NCBI GenBank assembly: GCA_030727085.1
Contig: JANRCF010000017.1
Location: 1-23,653 of the forward strand
DNA: 23,653 nt
DNA from: Alphaproteobacteria bacterium
GTDB lineage: Bacteria; Pseudomonadota; Alphaproteobacteria; Paracaedibacterales; CAIOTO01
Reading direction: 5' to 3'
Of the stretch, positions 7,566 to 14,670 are shown one piece after another (positions within the stretch are counted from its first letter, which is position 1; each line of letters opens with the position of its first letter). Both the position numbers and the translations under genes were made by a program. Under the pieces are notes generated by a model. It was not told the origin of the DNA and searched no databases. It worked only from the letters and a program-made list of their open reading frames with translations.

Positions 7566-8576
7566 TCACACACCCTGACTCAGCTGATCTTGAAAACCCA
7601 TCAATGTCAGTCCGCCACCAGAATGGATAATTAAACAGTTACCTTTGATTTTTTCATTCGTAATGATACGGCGTGATTCTAAAAACAATTTTACCGAATA
7701 AACGGGATCAGTTAGAAAACCTTCGGTGCGCGCAATACGTCGTATTTCGTCGAATATTGTTTTGTTTGTTGATCCAAAAGCACGTCCCACATGTGGGCGA
7801 TAGAGTTTTAATTTTTCTTTCACAAAAGGCCATTTCATTTGCGCCCCAATCAAAGACTCAAATTGCGTTTTAAGATCTGAGAGAGTCTCTAAAAACTCTC
7901 GTTCTTCCTCTGCCATCAGTACTACATGAAAGTTCGTTGTTTTTTTAAGCCACGCAAAAGCAAGTATCGTTGCGCATGCCATCATGCCGGTACCAGAATC
8001 AATGAAAATATGATCAAATGCTTTGCCTAGCTGCACTTCGTTGTTTACTATATCGAGGGCCAGGGTTAATGCACCCGGCAATGACTCTGCAACTGATGCA
8101 CCTTCCGGAATGATCATGGTTTGTTTTGATCGTTTTTTTGCATAAAGTGCTGCTATTTCTTGAACGTTTGGCCATTCATCGCGGCTAACCCAATGGATCG
8201 AATCGTTTGGAACCATCAGTGAAGTTAGTAAAAAGTTGCCAATCTTTTTTGTCTGGGTATCACCATGTAAAAAAAGCGTAGGTTGAATGCTGTTTTCAAT
8301 CAGCAATTGAGTTAGCCCTACTATGTTGTTGGAATATGCCCCGCCAATTAAAATGGCTTCTTTAATCTTGTTTGCTAGTAGATGGGGAATGAGTGAGCTA
8401 TATTTACGAATTTTAAACCCTGATATACCAAAGCCAAGTTCATCTTCACGCTTAACAAAGCAGGATGTTTGTGAGTCACCAAATGTTTTAAGTGTATGAG
8501 TGCGTGAATGCAAAGGGTAGGATGCTGTCGTGCCTATGCAGTTTTTTAATGTAAGCAAATTTTGATCAGTGTTCAT
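7566..8576 (-). CDS. PLP-dependent enzyme of the ACC deaminase/D-cysteine desulfhydrase family
   Basis: This is a fold-type II PLP protein of 336 aa. GISGFKIRKY holds the expected Schiff-base lysine (K55), matching SGNKTRK of the family. GGAYSNN (about 78-84) replaces the usual GGxQSNH, IDSGTGMMA is the phosphate-binding loop, and FLTDPVYSVK corresponds to LLDPVYTGKA. IHSGGG lies near the C-terminus. These enzymes deaminate 1-aminocyclopropane-1-carboxylate or desulfhydrate D-cysteine; the exact substrate is not readable. ATG 8576 is preferred to an in-frame TTG at 8585, as it starts one base after the GNAT stop and so gives coupled translation. It is the last gene of the operon that begins with the ABC ATPase. 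The changed QSNH motif (YSNN) argues for an altered substrate. Confidence 0.82.
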   Translation of the reverse strand: MNTDQNLLTLKNCIGTTASYPLHSRTHTLKTFGDSQTSCFVKREDELGFGISGFKIRKYSSLIPHLLANKIKEAILIGGAYSNNIVGLTQLLIENSIQPTLFLHGDTQTKKIGNFLLTSLMVPNDSIHWVSRDEWPNVQEIAALYAKKRSKQTMIIPEGASVAESLPGALTLALDIVNNEVQLGKAFDHIFIDSGTGMMACATILAFAWLKKTTNFHVVLMAEEEREFLETLSDLKTQFESLIGAQMKWPFVKEKLKLYRPHVGRAFGSTNKTIFDEIRRIARTEGFLTDPVYSVKLFLESRRIITNEKIKGNCLIIHSGGGLTLMGFQDQLSQGV

Positions 8577-8577
8577 G

Positions 8578-9072
8578 CTATTCAAACAAAATCGCCATTG
8601 CTATGTGATTTGTATAAACACCATCAATGCAAATGGCATTACGTAAGATACCCTCGATTTCAAACCCTACTTTTTTGTAGAGAGCAATTGCATTTGTATT
8701 CGTTTCACGAACGGTAAGTTCAACGCGCGTTAAGCCTTTTTCTTTTGCTGCGGTGAGCGTTGTTAGTATTAATTTCTCACCAATACCTTTGCCTCGATGG
8801 GATTTTATAACGCCAATACCAAGCTCTCCACTATGTTCAAGAATAGGAAAGTTTTGTGAGCGAATATCGCACCAACCAACGACGTTTCCATTATCAATGG
8901 CTACAAAATGAGGCATGCCTTTCTCACGATTTCCGTGTACAAATAAACGTGATGATTCAAGGGTAAATCCTTCTAGTGATAGTAAATACAAACGTTCCTG
9001 TGCTACAGCACTAACAGCTTTGCAAAACCCTTCAATATGCTCATCAGTGATCGGTACAATCTCATAACTCAT
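8578..9072 (-). CDS. GNAT family N-acetyltransferase
   Basis: The protein is 164 aa and transfers an acyl group from acetyl-CoA to an amine. The acetyl-CoA pyrophosphate loop is HRGKGIGEKL (R93-G98), preceded by the core strand GELGIGVIKS. It is followed by the RVELTVRETNTNAIALYKKVGF segment, broken here for length as VRETNTNAIALYKKVGFEIEG, typical of Rim/ribosomal-type GNATs. Its start overlaps the permease stop by four bases. Its stop is one base from the PLP gene, so it is embedded in the transporter operon. The substrate is unknown. The position suggests an amino acid or small amine handled together with the PLP enzyme, but that is inference. Confidence 0.88.
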   Translation of the reverse strand: MSYEIVPITDEHIEGFCKAVSAVAQERLYLLSLEGFTLESSRLFVHGNREKGMPHFVAIDNGNVVGWCDIRSQNFPILEHSGELGIGVIKSHRGKGIGEKLILTTLTAAKEKGLTRVELTVRETNTNAIALYKKVGFEIEGILRNAICIDGVYTNHIAMAILFE

Positions 9073-9914
9073 CGTGGTTTCCTTACACAGGTTGTAATCA
9101 AAGCCGCTATATAGAATAGCGATGCCACCAGCACAATCGTTGGCCCCGTAGGTAGCGCCGCATGATACGACAGCAGCAATCCGCTATAGCTTGATACCAA
9201 TGCAACAAAGATGGCAACACATAGCGTTATGCGCAGGCTATTACACAATAAACGCGCTGTGATCGCAGGGATCATCATCAACCCAAGTGCCATTAATGTA
9301 CCGATGGCTTGACAGGCTGCCACTAAGTTAATCACCACAAGACCAATGAAAATGACTGTGTAACGATTACCGCCGCAATCAACGGATTGCATAAAAAGGG
9401 GATCAAAGCATTGATACACTAACGGTCTGAAAATGATACGCAAAATAATAAGCGATAGAATTGATAGAATGATAATCGTTCTAAGGATGTCTAGATCAAC
9501 TCCAAGAACTGAACCGAACAATAAATGCATTACGTTCACGGCACCTCCTGCTTTTGATATCAGCAACACACCTAATGCCAATGCCAGCAGATAAAACCCA
9601 CTAAAGCTTGCATCTTGCGGTAGACGCGTTTTCTGACTCGCCAGAACACTTAAACCAGCAATTAGAAACCCAGCTAGCATGCCGCCAATAGTAAAGCCAG
9701 GCAACCAGACTCCCCAAATAAAAAAGGCAGCTGCAATGCCGGGCAGTATTCCGTGAGAAAGTGCTTCACCCATAAGGCTCATTCGTCTGAGCAACAAAAT
9801 AATACCAAGCACTGGGCACACAACAGACAGTGTCAGGCACGCTGCAAGTGCACGTTGCATGAAGACAAAATCATGAATGGGCGCAATCAAAGTGCTACAG
9901 AGAAGATCGATCAT
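9069..9914 (-). CDS. Zinc/manganese-type ABC transporter permease (ZnuB/MntB family, ABC-3)
   Basis: This is an integral membrane subunit of 281 aa with seven to nine hydrophobic segments. Family hallmarks include MSLMGEALSHGILPG (about residues 45-59; the SHGxLPG loop of ABC-3 permeases), the NVMHLLFGSVLGV segment, and ALGLMMIPAITARLL near the C-terminus. ABC-3 permeases import zinc, manganese or iron with a cluster A-I periplasmic binding protein. The gene overlaps both its neighbours by four bases, the ATPase upstream and the GNAT downstream. No solute-binding protein gene (znuA/mntA type) is in the window. Which metal is moved cannot be decided from the sequence. Confidence 0.92.
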   Translation of the reverse strand: MIDLLCSTLIAPIHDFVFMQRALAACLTLSVVCPVLGIILLLRRMSLMGEALSHGILPGIAAAFFIWGVWLPGFTIGGMLAGFLIAGLSVLASQKTRLPQDASFSGFYLLALALGVLLISKAGGAVNVMHLLFGSVLGVDLDILRTIIILSILSLIILRIIFRPLVYQCFDPLFMQSVDCGGNRYTVIFIGLVVINLVAACQAIGTLMALGLMMIPAITARLLCNSLRITLCVAIFVALVSSYSGLLLSYHAALPTGPTIVLVASLFYIAALITTCVRKPR

Positions 9915-10591
9915 GCTATATATGCCTTTCGAATCAATTCCACGTCAGAAAGAATAGTTTTGCTGTCGCCTTGAGCGATCACGCTTCGGTTCAACAAAAT
10001 TGACTGGGGAATATAACGTTCAGCCAGATGGAGTTGATGGATCACCGTAATGATCGTTTTACCTGCCGTGAGCCAGTTTTGAAGTAATGCGAGTAGATCC
10101 TCTGTGGTTGGTTGGTCAACGGCTGAAAAGGGTTCATCTAAAATCAATAAATCTGCTTCTTGTAGCCAGAGTCGCGCAAATAAAAGTCGTTGAAACTGCC
10201 CGCCACTAAGGACGCTTATTGGTTTGTTTTCAAACCCCGATAAACCAACCATTGAAAGTGCATGTTCAAGTCGGTCGCGATCTTCAGGCACAAGCCCATG
10301 ATACAAACCAATTTTCGGCCAAAAACCCATCGCCGCGACATCGCGCACGTTTAAAGGAAACTGTCGGTCAAGCTGATTATGCTGCGGCAAATAGGCACGT
10401 TTAGCTCCAGCTGCAAGGCATACTGTGCCATCACTCGGTTTTAAAACTCCTGCACAAATTTTAAGTAATGTACTTTTTCCTGCGCCGTTAGGACCAATGA
10501 GGGCTGTAAATGATCCTTTAGAAAAGGTCAGATTAACGTCCTGTAAAACGACGGTGCCACCAAACATATGAGAAAGAGAAAGTGATAACAT
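9911..10591 (-). CDS. Zinc/manganese-type ABC transporter ATPase (ZnuC/MntB family)
   Basis: The nucleotide-binding subunit is 226 aa. Walker A is GPNGAGKST (K39), the Q-loop region reads YLPQHNQLDRQFPLNVRDV, and the signature is LSGGQFQRLLFARL. Walker B is LLILDEPFSAVD and the H-loop TVIHQLH. The sequence QHNQLDRQFPLNVRDVAAMG is typical of ATPases for zinc and manganese uptake rather than other ABC classes. It is the first gene of the minus-strand operon ATPase, permease, GNAT, PLP enzyme and overlaps the permease by four bases. The 165-base gap to the divergent M50 gene should contain its promoter. I looked there for a Zur/Fur/Mur-type palindrome and found none convincing. Confidence 0.93.
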   Translation of the reverse strand: MLSLSLSHMFGGTVVLQDVNLTFSKGSFTALIGPNGAGKSTLLKICAGVLKPSDGTVCLAAGAKRAYLPQHNQLDRQFPLNVRDVAAMGFWPKIGLYHGLVPEDRDRLEHALSMVGLSGFENKPISVLSGGQFQRLLFARLWLQEADLLILDEPFSAVDQPTTEDLLALLQNWLTAGKTIITVIHQLHLAERYIPQSILLNRSVIAQGDSKTILSDVELIRKAYIA

Positions 10592-10756
10592 AGGGCTTTA
10601 GATTTTTAAATTAATAAAGTATACAAAAGCAATAGTAGCATACATCATTTCGTTGAGCGAGTCGCAAAGCAGAATGTATTGGTGGGCATCTCTCTTTTCT
10701 TTCAAAATTACGCATAATCTTGTACGTTCAAGGAAGAGTTGTAATTTAAAACAAAG

Positions 10757-11419
10757 ATGCACATGATCTCTTTTGAAACTGTTGCTCATATTCTAGCGCT
10801 TGTCCTTGCTATTACCCTGCATGAGGCCGCTCATGGTGCAATCGCGTATGTTTTTGGCGATGATACCGCAAAGCGAATGGGCAGATTAACGTTTAACCCG
10901 ATTGCACATGTTGACCCAGTGGGTACGTTGCTTTTGCCGGGCCTACTTTACATGACAGGTGCGCCGTTTTTATTTGGTTGGGCAAAGCCAGTTCCTGTTG
11001 ATTTTTTGCGGCTTAATCCAAGACGACTTGGAATGATCTTAGTCGCGTTTGCAGGCCCTGGAATCAATTTGATTTTAGCGTGGATAGCTGCGATGGCAAT
11101 GCACATGTCATTTGAACATGGAACATTCTTGCACACGTTTCTACCACTTTTCTTTCGAATTAATATCACCTTAGCCGCGTTTAATTTGTTGCCGATTTTA
11201 CCACTTGATGGGGGGCGCATTTTGGTGGGGCTTTTGCCGCCATCGCTTGCGTGGCATTACAGCAAGACTGAACGTTTTGGAATGCTAATCGTTTTATTAC
11301 TTATGATGTCACCATCTTTGCTAAGCCTTATCGGGATTCGTGCAAATCCATTTGTTTGGGTGTTAAGGCCAATTTTTGATGTGTTATTTAAAATGATATT
11401 GATGTTGTCAGGTAATTGA
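10757..11419 (+). CDS. Site-2-protease-like M50 family membrane metalloprotease
   Basis: The membrane protein is 220 aa with four to six hydrophobic segments. The zinc-binding motif HEAAH (H22-E23-x-x-H26) lies in the first transmembrane helix and the second site N143-LLPILPLD151-GGR lies in a later helix, as expected for group III/YwhC-type M50 peptidases. It also has FGWAKPVPVDFLRL and GPGINLILAW, both conserved in this short family. Such proteases cut within membranes; their substrates are mostly unknown. The start could be ATG 10757 or ATG 10763, and neither has a strong ribosome site. It is followed after 22 bases by the methyltransferase gene, so the two are probably cotranscribed. Confidence 0.9.
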   Translation: MHMISFETVAHILALVLAITLHEAAHGAIAYVFGDDTAKRMGRLTFNPIAHVDPVGTLLLPGLLYMTGAPFLFGWAKPVPVDFLRLNPRRLGMILVAFAGPGINLILAWIAAMAMHMSFEHGTFLHTFLPLFFRINITLAAFNLLPILPLDGGRILVGLLPPSLAWHYSKTERFGMLIVLLLMMSPSLLSLIGIRANPFVWVLRPIFDVLFKMILMLSGN

Positions 11420-11441
11420 AAATTAAAAATGGAGAGCTAAA

Positions 11442-12053
11442 ATGCCATCAGAAAGCACAGTTTACAAAACCTACGATAAAATCGCCGATTGGTTTGACGA
11501 ACACAGATCGCGCGAACTGTTTGAAAAACCGTATCTTGATAAAGTAATTGGTCATATAAAACCGGGCAGTATCATTTTAGATTTAGGCTGCGGTATGGGT
11601 GAGCCGATCACAGAGTACCTTATTAATAAAGGTATTAATGTCGTTGGTGTTGATCGGTGTGAAAGGTTGATTGAACTAGCTAAAGAACGTTTCCCCAACA
11701 CCCGTTTTCTATTGAAAGATATGCGCGATCTCTGTCTGTGCGAAAAATTTGACGCGATAATTGCATGGCATAGCTTTTTTCATTTAAACCTTGCTGAACA
11801 ACGTACGATGTTTCAAACGTTCGAGGAACATATAAATCCAGGAGGAATTCTCCTTTTTACATCTGGCCCTGATGCTGGAGAAGTATGGGGTGATAATGGC
11901 GGTGAAATGTTGTATCATGCGTCTTTATCGCCAGCGGAATATAGAAGTTTGTTTGAACAATGCGGTTTTAACGAACTTTTATTTAACATCGAGGATCCCA
12001 CATGTGGGGGCGCTACCGTATGGATGGCACAACGCAAAACAAGAACTAATTAA
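11442..12053 (+). CDS. Class I SAM-dependent methyltransferase, substrate unknown
   Basis: The protein is 203 aa. After an N-terminal YDKIADWFDEHRSREL it has the SAM-binding motif I IILDLGCGMGEP (D47-G53), the acidic end of strand 2 VVGVDRC, and the motif FDAIIAWHSFFHL. This is the plain Rossmann methyltransferase fold seen in small-molecule methyltransferases (Methyltransf_11/25-like). A good GGAG-type ribosome site precedes ATG 11442. Its stop shares one base with the next ATG (TAATG), so it is coupled with the RNA methyltransferase gene. No specific substrate can be assigned. Confidence 0.88.
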   Translation: MPSESTVYKTYDKIADWFDEHRSRELFEKPYLDKVIGHIKPGSIILDLGCGMGEPITEYLINKGINVVGVDRCERLIELAKERFPNTRFLLKDMRDLCLCEKFDAIIAWHSFFHLNLAEQRTMFQTFEEHINPGGILLFTSGPDAGEVWGDNGGEMLYHASLSPAEYRSLFEQCGFNELLFNIEDPTCGGATVWMAQRKTRTN

Positions 12054-13360
12054 TGAGTCGTAACATAATGATTAAAAAAGAAGTAATAACAACCACCGGG
12101 CAATCAACTATTTTCAGCTTAAATAGCGATGGCGAAGGTGTTGGCATTGATAGTGAAACAGGAAATAACATCACGATTCCGTTTGTATTGCCAGGCGAGA
12201 AAGTTAATTACGATTGCCAGCATTTCAAGAAAAAAAAGAAATATACAGCGACATCGCGTGTCAGTACAAGTGCAGATCGTATTGATCCTGTTTGTAAGCA
12301 TTTTACGCAATGTGGTGGATGCATGTTGCAGCATATGAATGCGACAATGTACCGCGATTTCAAGCAAGCTCAAATTACAAATGCTCTGGTGAGAGAGGGG
12401 CTTGACCCATTTCTTGTGGATGGCATTACCATTTTACCGTTTGGTAAACGCCGCCGTGCGAATCTTGATGCGATCCGTAAAGGGGACGATATATTTCTTG
12501 GTTTTCACAAATTTAGGTCACATTCGCTTGTTAATATCGTGGAATGCCATACGATGGATCCGGCATTGACTCAGCTGCTAGAGCCACTTCGTGAGGCCTT
12601 TAAAGTTGTGTTAGAACCGTATCAAAAAGCAAAAGTATTTTTCACGTTGACACACGTTGGCATTGATATGAGCCTTGAAGTGCAAGGAATTGCAGAATTA
12701 GAAGAGCCGAAGCGTGCAGCACTTAAAGCGTTTGCAGAAAAAATGGATGTAGCGCGATTTGTGTTCCGTCATCGTAAATTTTTGGATGTAATTCATCAGA
12801 CGGCTGTGCCGGTTGTGCAGTTTGCAGGAATTGATGTGACTGTTGATGCATATAGTTTTTTGCAGGCGACGGTTGAATCGGATGCGCATTTGGCGGATTA
12901 TGTACTGAATGAGTTAATTCTAGATGCGTCAAACATTGTGGACTTGTTTTGTGGTCGTGGAACGTTGAGCCTCCCGCTTAGTACGCGCGCGCCTGTGACA
13001 GGGTATGAATGTGATAAGCCAGCACTTGCCGCTCTTGAAAAAGCAGCACTTAACGCACAAAACCCGATTCAATTGCATTATCGCGATTTGTTTACAGAGC
13101 CGCTATCACGTAACGAATTAAAAGGTTTTGATGTGGTTGTTATTGACCCGCCGCGTGCCGGTGCAGAGGCACAGAGTTTAGCGCTTGCAAAGTGTGATGC
13201 AAAACAAATTATTTATGTGTCGTGTAATGCAGAGACATTCGCACGTGATGCACGCATTCTGACTGAGGGTAATTTTACCCTAAAGAAAGTGCACGGAGTC
13301 GATCAATTTGCGTGGTCGCCGCATATCGAAGTAGCCGCTGTGTTTGAGCGGTCGAAGTAG
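12053..13360 (+). CDS. TrmA/RumA-type 5-methyluridine RNA methyltransferase with [4Fe-4S] motif
   Basis: This enzyme class methylates C5 of uridine in rRNA or tRNA. The 435-aa product has an N-terminal TRAM-like part (residues about 10-70, with GEGVG and LPGEKV). A cluster motif C81-x5-C87-GG-C90 follows, with a fourth cysteine at C165 (VECH). The methyltransferase domain holds VDLFCGRGTLSLPL (SAM motif), VVIDPPRAGAEAQSL and VSCNAETFARDA with the catalytic cysteine. HGVDQFAWSPHIEVAAVFER is the usual C-terminus. The cluster and C-terminus match RlmD/RumA-like proteins rather than TrmA; the exact target base is not determined. The ATG overlaps the preceding stop by one base. An alternative ATG lies at 12068. 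Confidence 0.92.
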   Translation: MSRNIMIKKEVITTTGQSTIFSLNSDGEGVGIDSETGNNITIPFVLPGEKVNYDCQHFKKKKKYTATSRVSTSADRIDPVCKHFTQCGGCMLQHMNATMYRDFKQAQITNALVREGLDPFLVDGITILPFGKRRRANLDAIRKGDDIFLGFHKFRSHSLVNIVECHTMDPALTQLLEPLREAFKVVLEPYQKAKVFFTLTHVGIDMSLEVQGIAELEEPKRAALKAFAEKMDVARFVFRHRKFLDVIHQTAVPVVQFAGIDVTVDAYSFLQATVESDAHLADYVLNELILDASNIVDLFCGRGTLSLPLSTRAPVTGYECDKPALAALEKAALNAQNPIQLHYRDLFTEPLSRNELKGFDVVVIDPPRAGAEAQSLALAKCDAKQIIYVSCNAETFARDARILTEGNFTLKKVHGVDQFAWSPHIEVAAVFERSK

Positions 13361-13372
13361 TATTGTTCATTT

Positions 13373-13523
13373 TGTCATCCTCGGGTCAAGCCCATTACTG
13401 TGCTAACGTTTTTATTCTGACTGTCATCCTCGCGTAGGCGGGGATCTAGTTCTGTTTAAATTGCCATTTTTAATGATTAGTCGGTTTATTCTTTCTTAGA
13501 TTCGCGCCTTCGTGGGAATGACA
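13373..13523. repeat. Palindromic element 3, degenerate and composite
   Basis: An incomplete arm TGTCATCCTCGGGTCAAG begins at 13373. A second start TGTCATCCTCGCGTAGGCG begins at 13422, and the closing arm GCCTTCGTGGGAATGACA ends at 13523. Arms 13422-13449 and 13495-13523 are clearly complementary but with several mismatches. It resembles elements 1 and 2 in its ends and AT-rich loop. The remainder of the 13361-13606 gap is AT-rich and presumably holds the fic promoter, which I could not place. Confidence 0.75.
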
Positions 13524-13606
13524 GCGTGCGTATTATCTCGTGTTGATATTTAAATCAGATTGAGTGATAATTAGATATTATTGGATAAAAACTAAGTAAT
13601 ATATAC

Positions 13607-14665
13607 ATGTTAGACATATCAAAAATAACGATTACGCCTGAAATTTTATCACTTATTAGCGAAATTGATGAATTTAAAGGTGCATGGCAACTGCATGGGC
13701 GTATGGCGCCTGAGCGATTAAAAATATTAGGTCTTGCCGCAAAAATTGAAAGCATTGGTGCATCAACACGTCTTGATGGGTCAAAATTGCTCGATACTGA
13801 CATTATGCAACTGTTGTTCAGTTCACAAACACAGGCTTCAAAAGATGAACGCGATGGGGCTGCTTATATACGTGCGTATGATGGTATTCTCCAAAAACAC
13901 CAGAAACTTTCGCTTTCAGAAAATTGTATAAAGCAAATATACGATTGGCTAACGCATATTGATGCTGAACAAGAGGGCTTAAAGAAAGAGAAAAATATCT
14001 TAAACAACGACGAAGCCTTTGATGCGCCATGGAAGAATCTAAATATTACGTTTGCCAAAACAAAGCTTTTTGAAACAACAACCCCCTTTGAAATGCCAGA
14101 AAAACTAGGAGAGCTTGTTTTGTGGACAAAAACCCAACTTGATCAAAAAACACTTCATCCGTTATTAATTATCGGCGTTTTTATGGTATTGTTCTTGAAT
14201 ATGAGGCCCTTTCAAGATCTTGACGGCCGTTTGTCGCGTCTTTTGGTAATGTTTTTGTTGTTAAAGGCAGGGTATGTTTATGTTCCTTATAGTTCGTTTG
14301 AGCGTATCATTGAACGCAATAAAGAATATTACCAGCTGGCGTTAGAGCGAACTCGCGAAAGTATAGAATTAAATGCACCTAATTTTGATATATGGCTGAC
14401 ATTTTTTCTAAAGATACTCCAGACGCAAAAACGAAATCTTGAACACAAGGTTTCGCGCGATAACAAACAGAGAGAGCATTTATCAGAACTTGATAATCAG
14501 ATTATAAATGCTATTGGAGCACATGAAAAATTGAGCATTATGAAGATTGAGCAAATAACAGGTGCAAATCGAAATACGCTTAAAAAGCATTTAGCCTTTT
14601 TGGTTGAACAATCCTATATCGTGCGTTTTGGGAAAGCGCGTGCGACATGGTATGTATTGTCGTGA
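13607..14665 (+). CDS. Fic-fold protein with degenerate catalytic motif and C-terminal winged helix
   Basis: Fic proteins normally transfer AMP or another nucleotide part to target hydroxyls. The 352-aa product has the usual order. An N-terminal helix region carries an inhibitory-type motif S53-TRL-D57-G58 (canonical S/T-xxx-E-G, here Asp). The Fic core comes next, then YVPYSSFERIIERNKEYYQLAL, typical of chromosomal Fic regulators. A C-terminal winged helix follows (about residues 295-352, with MKIEQITGANRNTLKKHLAF). The active site, expected as HPFxDGNGRxxR, reads RPFQDLDGRLSR at R200-R211: His to Arg, Gly to Leu, Asn to Asp. The frame is otherwise intact, so this looks like a pseudoenzyme or altered enzyme rather than decay. 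No clear ribosome site precedes the ATG. A kinase-like gene follows at once. Confidence 0.85.
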   Translation: MLDISKITITPEILSLISEIDEFKGAWQLHGRMAPERLKILGLAAKIESIGASTRLDGSKLLDTDIMQLLFSSQTQASKDERDGAAYIRAYDGILQKHQKLSLSENCIKQIYDWLTHIDAEQEGLKKEKNILNNDEAFDAPWKNLNITFAKTKLFETTTPFEMPEKLGELVLWTKTQLDQKTLHPLLIIGVFMVLFLNMRPFQDLDGRLSRLLVMFLLLKAGYVYVPYSSFERIIERNKEYYQLALERTRESIELNAPNFDIWLTFFLKILQTQKRNLEHKVSRDNKQREHLSELDNQIINAIGAHEKLSIMKIEQITGANRNTLKKHLAFLVEQSYIVRFGKARATWYVLS

Positions 14666-14670
14666 AAAGA

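Noticed and set aside
10592..10756. Zur, Fur or Mur operator for the metal transporter operon
   Set aside because: No convincing palindrome of the known types could be found by eye, so regulation by metal is not claimed.
10598..10789. A 63-codon minus-strand frame in the znuC/M50 gap
   Set aside because: It overlaps the start of the M50 gene, lacks a family pattern and sits in AT-rich promoter sequence.
1971..13523. The three hairpin elements as parts of a CRISPR array
   Set aside because: They are far apart, imperfect, and have no regular spacers or cas genes.
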